A stretch of 10,686 nucleotides of DNA, taken from Clostridiales bacterium. GTDB taxonomy: Bacteria > Bacillota > Clostridia > Christensenellales > Christensenellaceae. Location of the stretch: assembly GCA_003343685.1 (NCBI GenBank), contig QAKS01000047.1, positions 1 to 10,686 of the forward strand. The letters are read 5' to 3'. Position numbers and translations under genes: made by a program. Shown here in pieces: positions 1 through 6,384 of this stretch. Every line of letters begins with the position of its first letter. Position 1 is the stretch's first letter. The notes under the pieces are model-generated. The model did not search any database. It was given only the letters and a program-made list of their open reading frames with translations, and was not told the origin of the DNA.

Positions 1-9
1 CTCAAGCAT
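1..9 (-). CDS. Start of an unseen downstream gene (first three codons only)
   Basis: On the minus strand an ATG at 9-7 begins M-L-E and runs off the window. An AAAGGAG ribosome binding site at 23-17 lies seven bases upstream and overlaps the last codons and stop of the regulator gene. This arrangement suggests a second gene co-transcribed and translationally coupled with the regulator. Nothing can be said about its product. XRE regulators of this kind are often followed by their targets, but that is inference. Confidence 0.5.
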
Positions 10-13
10 GGTT

Positions 14-1120
14 TTACTCCTTTATGTCGATTTGACTGAGACGTTCCAGACAGGAAATAAACCCCGGATCGTCGTAATATTTTGAGAAACAGGGGTGGGT
101 GCGAAGAGCGTGGATATTTCCCTGAAGCACAGCTTTTTTACTGCGTGGAAGCTCCATTCTCATGATGTGGCGACCGGCATAGCTGCTGAGGTTCTCAAAA
201 TAGCCGTCCGAGCATAAAACGCTGTTTGTCTCAAGTATGGAGCGCATGGCGTTCACAAACAGCTCCAGCACACCGATGCAGCCATCCCGGTCATCCTCAT
301 CGGCATAAAACTGCGCTGCTGTAATATAGATCTGGGCGGTGCTGCTCGGATGAACGTCTTCTAAATGATAAAGCTCCGAAAGGCGGAGCAGGCGGTGCAG
401 CGTTTCCCGCGCAAACTGTTTGTCGTCCGGCTTTAAGAACATCAGCTGCAGAAAATCCTGAATGGCGGAAATCAAATGCTGTACCGCGGCGAGCTCAAAC
501 AGCTCCTGTGCCCGAGCCGTTTCCCTTTTTTGTATGTACGCCTGTGCGGTAAGCTCCATGCTGGCGTCAAGGATGCCGCTCTCGCCATTCAGCATGTCTA
601 AAACAGCGTCCGGCTCCTGAAGAAAGAGCAGAGCGGATGCTTTGATGGCGGCAGCGTTTTTGATGAGGGAAGGGTCTCCGCTTTTGGACGATATTCTGTC
701 ACAAAGGGAGACCACAGTGCGCAGAATTTCCTGTTCGTGTGCATTCAAAATCGAATGGTTGAGCAGCAGCATGGACATCTGCTGCAGGAAGGGAAAACAG
801 GAGTAATACTCCGCTATCAGTTTTTTGCAGCGGCTGAGAGCCAGATCGGGTGCGTCTGTAAATTCTCGGGAGAGGCTGCTGTAAATCTCGTTGATTTCTT
901 CATCCGTCAACTGCGCTTCGTATCCGGCGAGTTCGTCGAGCGTAACGTTGAAAAAAGACGCGAGCTTGGAAAGCGTGACGAGATCGGGCAGGGTGGATCC
1001 GCTTTCCCATTTTGACACTGCTGATTTTGTAACGTGCATGAAATCCGCCAACTGATCTTGGGAGATTCCCTGTTCTTTGCGCAGCTGTGTAATGTTGGCC
1101 CCTGTGTTCATTTTATACAT
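14..1120 (-). CDS. XRE-family transcriptional regulator with helical-repeat-like C-terminus
   Basis: A 368-residue DNA-binding regulator of the Cro/C1 (XRE) type. Residues about 8-65 form an HTH_3 domain: the helix-turn-helix runs from ISQDQLADF through VTKSAVSKWE (19-39) and is followed by the family's typical P-D-L-x-T-L-x-K-L-A segment. The remaining 300 residues are helical, rich in Leu and Ala, and resemble the TPR-like sensor region of Firmicutes regulators with this layout, though no single repeat is clear enough to name a ligand. The start at 1120 is chosen because GAGG lies seven bases upstream; the next in-frame ATG (codon 4) would be too far away. The promoter contains nested inverted repeats, so autoregulation is likely. 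The gene ends four bases before the ATG of another gene. The regulated genes are unknown. Confidence 0.88.
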   Translation of the reverse strand: MYKMNTGANITQLRKEQGISQDQLADFMHVTKSAVSKWESGSTLPDLVTLSKLASFFNVTLDELAGYEAQLTDEEINEIYSSLSREFTDAPDLALSRCKKLIAEYYSCFPFLQQMSMLLLNHSILNAHEQEILRTVVSLCDRISSKSGDPSLIKNAAAIKASALLFLQEPDAVLDMLNGESGILDASMELTAQAYIQKRETARAQELFELAAVQHLISAIQDFLQLMFLKPDDKQFARETLHRLLRLSELYHLEDVHPSSTAQIYITAAQFYADEDDRDGCIGVLELFVNAMRSILETNSVLCSDGYFENLSSYAGRHIMRMELPRSKKAVLQGNIHALRTHPCFSKYYDDPGFISCLERLSQIDIKE

Positions 1121-1139
1121 ATCAGCACCTCACAAATTT

Positions 1140-1168
1140 AGTATATGGTTTCCGAAACGGAAATACAA
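1140..1168 (-). promoter_or_regulatory. Promoter of the XRE regulator
   Basis: On the minus strand a -35-like TTGTAT (1168-1163) is separated by 17 bases from TATACT (1145-1140). The -10 is five of six to consensus and the -35 is weak. The predicted transcript would start near 1133, so the leader is very short and the ribosome binding site at 1131-1128 lies at or near its 5' end. The exact start is therefore uncertain. Confidence 0.5.
1148..1163. promoter_or_regulatory. Nested palindrome, likely operator of the XRE regulator
   Basis: Two perfect inverted repeats overlap here. GTTTC-C-GAAAC occupies 1148-1158, and TTTCCG-AAA-CGGAAA occupies 1149-1163. They fill the spacer between the -35 and -10 of the regulator promoter, the classic place for a repressor site. 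Further half-sites occur upstream: GAAAC at 1180-1184 and GTTTCC at 1198-1203. Binding by the adjacent regulator is inference. Confidence 0.55.
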
Positions 1169-1215
1169 TATATTTTAAAGAAACTTTTCTACAATATGTT
1201 TCCTGTAAAGCAATG

Positions 1216-1242
1216 AAAAAACCCAAAGCGTTGCGCTTCGGG
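1216..1242 (-). terminator. Intrinsic terminator of the PHP-helicase gene
   Basis: On the minus strand, nine-base arms CCCGAAGCG and CGCTTTGGG (one G-U pair) enclose a CAA loop and are followed by six T residues at 1221-1216. It begins 25 bases after the helicase stop codon and separates that transcript from the regulator gene. Confidence 0.9.
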
Positions 1243-1267
1243 CAAGAAGTCAGATGGATCGCGTGTA

Positions 1268-4200
1268 TTAAAAAAATCCAAGCTGTTCCGCATCGCGGCG
1301 TTTGCGTGTTTTGGCAGAAATTTTCTGTACATTTTCGGGAAGCTCGCGGATAAATGCGGAAGGGTCGCCCGAGGATGTCATAATCAGTTCATCGCGCGCC
1401 CGTGTCATGCCGACAAAAAGCAGCCGTCTTTCCTCCTCGGTATTTACGCTGCCGTCGGCCCGATCCAGCGGCAGAGACCCGGCGCTGAGACCCGCGAGGA
1501 ATACGACAGGGAACTCCAGCCCCTTGGCGCCGTGAAGCGTCATCAGCGAGACTGTGCCTGACGCATAGGATTTGCCTGAGGTACGCCGGATATCGGCCTC
1601 CTCCCCGAGAATAAGGGCGTTGAGCAGGCTTTCCATGTCCGGATAAAACACCGCCGTGTTTATGAGTCTTTCCATTGCGTCGTTGGCTGTGTGTCTTTCT
1701 GCCCAGAGAGACAGAAGGCTGCGGGGCTTTTCACCATCTTGAAGCAGAGCGGTAAATTCGTCGGTCTCAGCCAGCCAGCGTTCGGGATAAACCGGCTCCT
1801 GTAATGCGGTTCGCAGGGAATCAAACGACATGGCATAGTCAATCTGCTCGTGAGACATGTCCCATGTGAACTGCATACAGGTGCGCATTGCGGACATGTC
1901 GTCCGGATGCAGCAGAAAACGGAAAAAAGCGACAGCGCCGCGGACAGCATCATCCTCCAGATAGCTGCCGCGCCCCGAAACTGTGCAGGGAATGTCGTCG
2001 TGGCGCAGGCAGGATTCGATCAATTCCAGCTGGCGATGGGTGCGGCAAAGCACGGCAATTTCGGAGAATGAATGGGATTCGTCCCGGTCAGCGCGCATAG
2101 ACTGGGCGGACAGCATGTCAATACCGCCTGTCATGCGGGCGATCTCTTTTGCGATCCAGACAGCCTCTGAAAATGGAGTGTCGGCAGTCGCAAGCCGAAC
2201 GGCAGAACCCTGCCCGCGCACCGGCTCCAATGTTCTTGGGCCGCCGGGATTGTGTGCGATCACGTCGGCGGCGCAGGAAAGAATGGGCGGAACGGAACGA
2301 TAATTTTTACGCAGCCTGATCGTTTGCAGATCGGGAAAATCTCTCCGGAGCTCGTCGAAGCAGGCGGCGCTGGCGCCCCGAAAACCATAAATGGACTGAT
2401 CCGGGTCGCCGATGACGAAAAGGCTGCCTCCGTGTTCAGACCAGTGACGCACCAAACGGCGCTGCACAGCGTTGATATCCTGAAACTCGTCCACAAGCAG
2501 ATAATCAAACATATGTTTGCGTTTGCAGTTAACGTGCAGCGCGTCCAGAAGAAGGTCGTCCAGATCGCGCGCACCCATAGCGGCGCAGCGCCGCATGTAT
2601 TCTTGACAAATACATGGTTCAATCCCCGCAGATTCATATGATTCACCGTTTTTGACGCGGGAGACAGCGGAAATGGCGTCACGGACAGACATCCTGCTGC
2701 CGTAATGGCGCAGAATATTGAGAACGATTAAAGCGGAGTCCTGCGGGCCGAGCAGAGGGCGCTTGTCCAGCAGCGCAAGACAGATGGAGTGGAAAGTACC
2801 TATTGTCATTCCGCGCACAGCGCTTTTACCGCCAAGGCGGGCAATAAGACGCTCCCGCATTTCCGCGGCAGCCTGATTGGTAAACGTGACGGCAGTAATC
2901 CGGGAGGGCTTAACGCCGCAATTCTCAACCAAATGTGCGATTCTCTCCACCAGCGTTTTGGTTTTCCCCGTACCCGGACCCGCAATAACGGCGGTATGGA
3001 GATCTGCAGCGTTGACCGAGAGAAGCTGTTCGTCATTGAACTGCTCGGCGGCGGATGGGGAGGGGGAGGGCGCATGATTTTTAGCGGCGGGCTGTACGCT
3101 TTTTCTGCGCGTACTTTTTTTCTCCGATATCCCCAACATAGAGATCTGCCCCATAAACTGCTCCCGCTCGCCGGGAGCAAATAAAATGATCTGGCCGTAT
3201 TCCCCATCATAGCCGGATATGCGGTCTACTTTGCCTTCGCGCAGTCGGCGCACGCCTTCGGCAACGAGACTGCCGGCGCACCGTTCAATTTCCTCCGTCG
3301 GCGCTTCACGCAGAATGTAAAATTCCGGCCCCAGCTCGCTAAGGAGCAGCTCATATTGCTGCGCGATTTTCTTGCTTGTCGGCGACATGCCGGCAGCCGC
3401 GGCGATCAGCTCCGGCAGGGGAACGAGGTTTTCAAAAGGCTTGGCGCGGTCAGGCATGAAACCGCAGGGGCGGTCGGACAGCTCCCACGCCCGGTGCTGC
3501 ACGCCTATGGTAATCTTTTTGCCGCAGACAGGGCATTTTCCGCCGAGCCGGTTCGTCTCCTCCGGCAAAAGACGCTGATGGCAATTGCGGTGGCCGTCCA
3601 GATGATATTTTCCCTCTTCCGGGAAAAATTCGATCGTCCCAAGGAATCCTTCGCCGGTCCGTATGGCGCGAGCCATGCCGCTGTAGGACAGCGGTGTATC
3701 GAAACGATTGGCCTCCCGCCCCAGCTTTGCAGGGGAATGGGCATCCGAGTTTGAAATAAGCGTATAACGGTCTAAGGCGGATATACACCAGTTCATGGGA
3801 GGATCGGAGGAAAGGCCCGTTTCAAGAGCGTAAACATGAGGTGTCAGATCCTCAAAGCACTCTTCAATCGTATCAAAACCGGAAAATGCCCCGAAAAGAG
3901 AAAAGTGGGGCGTCCAGATATGGGCGGGAATAAACAGAGCCTCGGGACATGTGTCAAGAGTAATCTCCAGAAGATCCCGGCTGTCCAGTCCCAGGATGGG
4001 GCGTCCGTCGGAATGTATATTGCCAATGGCTTCCAAACGGCGGGAGAGGTTTTCGGCAGCCTCAAGACCGGGAAGTACGATCAGATTATGAACTTTGCGC
4101 GTTTTACCGTTTTTTTTATAAATTGAGCTGATCTCTCCGGTGACGACGAAACGGACGGCGGATGAACCACTGGTATCACAGGGAAGGCGATATTTTTCCT

Positions 4201-4396
4201 TCAGCGTATAAAATCCGTCCTCCGCAGGCTCCAATACTTCAGCCAGCTCCTGCCTCCATGCAGGATGGGTAAAGTCGCCTGTTCCCACAAGGCCGATGCC
4301 TTTTTTCCGCGCCCACAATTCCAGATGCGGCGCATCGCAGTCCCGACTGGTAGCGCGGGAGTATTTGGAGTGTATATGAAGATCGGCAATATACAT
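1268..4396 (-). CDS. PHP-domain / UvrD-Rep superfamily 1 helicase fusion protein
   Basis: A 1042-residue protein with two enzymatic halves. Residues 1-260 are a PHP metal-dependent hydrolase of the COG1379 kind: DLHIHS (5-10), TGDFTH (39-44), KVHN (101-104) and SDAHS (217-221) supply the expected His and Asp ligands. Residues 272-311 are zinc-ribbon-like with CPVC at 288-291. A polar, Ser/Pro-rich linker (about 425-452) leads into a complete UvrD/PcrA-type 3'-5' helicase: Q-motif FNDEQ (453-457), Walker A GPGTGKT (473-479), TFTNQAAAEM (504-513), motif II VDEFQD (635-640), motif III GDPDQSIYGFRG (663-674), NYRS (698-701), motif V TLHGAKGLEF (953-962) and motif VI FVGMTRAR (994-1001). The motor should be an active ATPase; the PHP half could be a nuclease or phosphoesterase, but its substrate is unknown. 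The fusion occurs in Firmicutes and suggests DNA repair or processing. The start at 4396 has GGAGG seven bases upstream. Confidence 0.9.
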   Translation of the reverse strand: MYIADLHIHSKYSRATSRDCDAPHLELWARKKGIGLVGTGDFTHPAWRQELAEVLEPAEDGFYTLKEKYRLPCDTSGSSAVRFVVTGEISSIYKKNGKTRKVHNLIVLPGLEAAENLSRRLEAIGNIHSDGRPILGLDSRDLLEITLDTCPEALFIPAHIWTPHFSLFGAFSGFDTIEECFEDLTPHVYALETGLSSDPPMNWCISALDRYTLISNSDAHSPAKLGREANRFDTPLSYSGMARAIRTGEGFLGTIEFFPEEGKYHLDGHRNCHQRLLPEETNRLGGKCPVCGKKITIGVQHRAWELSDRPCGFMPDRAKPFENLVPLPELIAAAAGMSPTSKKIAQQYELLLSELGPEFYILREAPTEEIERCAGSLVAEGVRRLREGKVDRISGYDGEYGQIILFAPGEREQFMGQISMLGISEKKSTRRKSVQPAAKNHAPSPSPSAAEQFNDEQLLSVNAADLHTAVIAGPGTGKTKTLVERIAHLVENCGVKPSRITAVTFTNQAAAEMRERLIARLGGKSAVRGMTIGTFHSICLALLDKRPLLGPQDSALIVLNILRHYGSRMSVRDAISAVSRVKNGESYESAGIEPCICQEYMRRCAAMGARDLDDLLLDALHVNCKRKHMFDYLLVDEFQDINAVQRRLVRHWSEHGGSLFVIGDPDQSIYGFRGASAACFDELRRDFPDLQTIRLRKNYRSVPPILSCAADVIAHNPGGPRTLEPVRGQGSAVRLATADTPFSEAVWIAKEIARMTGGIDMLSAQSMRADRDESHSFSEIAVLCRTHRQLELIESCLRHDDIPCTVSGRGSYLEDDAVRGAVAFFRFLLHPDDMSAMRTCMQFTWDMSHEQIDYAMSFDSLRTALQEPVYPERWLAETDEFTALLQDGEKPRSLLSLWAERHTANDAMERLINTAVFYPDMESLLNALILGEEADIRRTSGKSYASGTVSLMTLHGAKGLEFPVVFLAGLSAGSLPLDRADGSVNTEEERRLLFVGMTRARDELIMTSSGDPSAFIRELPENVQKISAKTRKRRDAEQLGFF

Positions 4397-4432
4397 ATCG
4401 TAACCTCCGTGTTTATTATAGCTGTATCTATT

Positions 4433-4441
4433 ATTATATCA
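4433..4441 (-). promoter_or_regulatory. Extended -10 promoter element of the PHP-helicase gene
   Basis: The minus strand reads TGATATAAT (4441-4433), a perfect -10 hexamer with an upstream TGn extension. No good -35 is visible at 17 bases. The predicted start near 4426 gives a leader of about 30 bases before the ATG at 4396. A second TATAAT (4420-4415) would place the start inside the ribosome binding site, so it is less likely to be used. Confidence 0.55.
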
Positions 4442-4472
4442 TACTCGAAAAAACCGTGCGGGGGAAAAACAA

Positions 4473-4502
4473 CTGGCTCAAAGGTTTGGAAAATGATATA
4501 AT
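4473..4502 (+). promoter_or_regulatory. Promoter of the aldo/keto reductase gene
   Basis: TGATATAAT at 4494-4502 is a perfect extended -10. A weak -35 (CTGGCT, 4473-4478) lies 18 bases upstream of the hexamer. The predicted start near 4509 leaves a leader of about 24 bases containing AGGAGG at 4519-4524, eight bases before the ATG at 4533. Confidence 0.6.
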
Positions 4503-4532
4503 AAAATCAGCAACCGACAGGAGGAAGACAAC

Positions 4533-5647
4533 ATGAAAAAGCTCGGGTTTGGAACGATGCGCCTGCCGCTTAAGGATAAGAACGATCAGACCAGCATTGA
4601 TATGGATACGTTTAAGCAGATGGTTGATCTGTTTTTAGACAGGGGCTTTACCTATTTTGATACGGCGTATATGTATCACGAATTTAAAAGTGAGACGGCG
4701 GTGAGAGAGGCGCTTGTGGAGCGGTATCCGCGCGATGCGTTTCTTCTGGCAACGAAGCTGCCTGTCATGTTCTTGAAGCAGGAGGGAGATCAGCAAAGAA
4801 TATTTGACGAGCAGCGCGAAAAGTGTGGCGTCGATTATTTCGATTACTATATGCTCCATAATATTGGGGCGGAGCATTATGAAATTGCAAAAGATTTGAC
4901 AGCTTCGGATTTATACAGGCGAAAAAAGAGGAAGGAAAGGTCAGAAACATCGGCTTTTCCTACCATGACGATGCAAAGCTGCTGGATGAGATTTTGACCG
5001 CGCATCCTGAGGTGGACTTTGTTCAGCTCCAGATTAATTATCTGGACTGGGATAACGAAAGCATTCAGTCCGGCAGGTGTTATGAGGTGACAAAAACACA
5101 CGGGAAAAAGGTCATTGTCATGGAGCCGGTGAAGGGTGGCACCCTAGCCAGAATTCCGAAGGAGGCGGAAGCTGTTTTGAGGCGATGCACACCGGATATG
5201 ACGGCGGCATCATGGGCCATACGGTTCGCGGCGAGCTTGGACGAGGTGCTGACGGTGCTGAGCGGCATGTCGGATTTACAGCAGATGGAAGAGAATACAG
5301 GCTATATGCAGCAGTTCGAGCCACTTTCCGAAAAGGAGAAAGGAGCTGTCCGTGAGGTGGTGGATATGATCAACAGAGCTATTGCAATTCCCTGTACGGC
5401 ATGTCGGTATTGCGTGGACGGCTGTCCCAAACATATCCCCATACCCGATTACTTTGCGCTGTACAATACCGAAAAGGTATCGCTCAATGCAAATCGTTCT
5501 GCGCAGAGCGTGTATTATGAGAATTACGCACGGACGATGGGAAAGGCTTCGGAGTGTATTGCCTGCCGAAAATGTGAAAAAAGCTGTCCGCAGCATATTG
5601 AAATAGCGGATAAAATGAAGCGAATTGCAGAAATGTTTGAAAAGTAA
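4533..5647 (+). pseudogene. Aldo/keto reductase with C-terminal 2x[4Fe-4S] ferredoxin-like domain, frameshifted
   Basis: NADPH-type aldo/keto reductase fused to a ferredoxin-like tail, a family common in anaerobic Firmicutes. The first frame (4533 to about 4892) holds the barrel start: GFGTMRLP, the catalytic tetrad D43, Y48, K75 and H109 (YMLHN), and then loses homology. Homology resumes one frame back from about 4892 as FDSFGFIQAKKEEGK, VRNIGFSYHDDAKLL and EPVKGGTLA, and runs to the stop at 5647. The tail has two complete cysteine motifs, CTACRYCVDGCP and CIACRKCEKSCP, each C-x2-C-x2-C-x3-CP, expected to bind two 4Fe-4S clusters. Restoring one A in the run at 4889-4892 would give a protein of about 371 residues, the normal family length. 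It is either a recent pseudogene, a sequencing indel, or less likely a -1 slippage site. The in-vivo substrate is not predictable. Confidence 0.85.
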
Positions 5648-5681
5648 AAAATAAAAGATGTAATACACAAAAGACAGATAC

Positions 5682-5721
5682 AAAAACAGCGCACCATTGC
5701 TGTATGGCTGCACTGGTTTTT
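5682..5721. terminator. Bidirectional intrinsic terminator between convergent genes
   Basis: An imperfect hairpin has arms at about 5687-5697 and 5704-5715 (CAGCGCACCAT against ATGGCTGCACTG, with one mismatch and one bulged base) and a six-base loop. It is followed by TTTTT at 5717-5721 on the plus strand and flanked by AAAAA at 5682-5686, which is a T-tract on the minus strand. It therefore can end both the reductase transcript and the convergent one arriving from the right. Confidence 0.6.
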
Positions 5722-5754
5722 AAGCGGATACTGCGAAAGGAAAAGCTTTCCCGT

Positions 5755-6099
5755 TCAGCGAACCGGCGTGAAATCGATTTCCGATATTTGTTCAGTGGCC
5801 TCAAGCTTAAAAATAACGGGTCTCAAACCGTCATTGCAGCTGCATATGGCAACACCGGGCTTTCTGATCCAGTCTCCGTAATAAAACACGTCTTTTCCGG
5901 CGCCGTGGGCCAAAGCGAAAACATACTGATAGACGGCCTTCCATGCTTCATCGCAGAAGCCCTCCGGCTTGGCATAATCGGCATAAAACACATCGCCTTC
6001 TTTCATCATCGGACATGCGGTTAATCCGGGTGCACCGTATTCTCCGGCTAATTCCTGATTCAAAGTTGTTTTTAAAACTGTTATTTTTACTTTTTTCAT
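5755..6099 (-). CDS. TIGR04076 family protein, function unknown
   Basis: A 114-residue cytosolic protein that I recognise as the TIGR04076 family of small conserved proteins from Firmicutes and other anaerobes. Family hallmarks are the start MKKVKITVLK, a Cys-Pro near residue 29, KPEGFCDEAW (around 44-53), a YVFALAHG segment and the C-terminal CSCNDGLRPVIFKLE. The conserved cysteines suggest metal or redox chemistry, but no function is established that I know of. GGAGG lies four bases before the ATG. No strong own promoter is visible; a TATATT at 6142-6137 has no good -35. Transcription may continue from the small ORF and dap operon upstream, since no terminator is seen in the 125-base gap. 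Confidence 0.85.
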   Translation of the reverse strand: MKKVKITVLKTTLNQELAGEYGAPGLTACPMMKEGDVFYADYAKPEGFCDEAWKAVYQYVFALAHGAGKDVFYYGDWIRKPGVAICSCNDGLRPVIFKLEATEQISEIDFTPVR

Positions 6100-6223
6100 T
6101 TTTCCTCCGGTTCCTTTTTCAAAAGGTCAATTTTGCAATATATGACACAAAGCAGCAACAGAATGAAGCCTGCCGGTGCTCATACGCAAAGAGTATCTGT
6201 TTTTGGAAAGCTGCTGTTTGTCG

Positions 6224-6349
6224 TTATGCACTAACCATGCTGTTTCTTACAATTTGAGCGGCATCATTTGTGTCTTTAGCATCGGATTCGATCAACTTTG
6301 CAATATTTTCAAGATACTGATTCAGCTCTGCGGTTGTCATCTCATCCAT
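6224..6349 (-). CDS. Small ORF of 41 codons at the end of the dap operon
   Basis: An ATG at 6349 is preceded by AAGGAG (6363-6358) at a spacing of eight bases, an ideal ribosome binding site. The product begins MDEMTTAELNQYLENIAKLI and continues with ESDAKDTNDAAQIVRNSM before TAA at 6226-6224. It is acidic and strongly helix-forming, without Cys, signal peptide or membrane segment. The ORF starts 35 bases after the dapB stop on the same strand, so it is probably co-transcribed. Its composition resembles short acidic helical proteins seen in Clostridia, but I cannot name a family. It could also be the remnant of a longer gene. Confidence 0.6.
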   Translation of the reverse strand: MDEMTTAELNQYLENIAKLIESDAKDTNDAAQIVRNSMVSA

Positions 6350-6384
6350 ATCTTTTTCTCCTTCTATCACAGCATATGGTACAA

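Noticed and set aside
5735..5752. GGAAA-AGC-TTTCC hairpin downstream of the TIGR04076 gene
   Set aside because: The stem is only five pairs with a three-base loop and has no T-tract; the hairpin at 5687-5715 is a better terminator.
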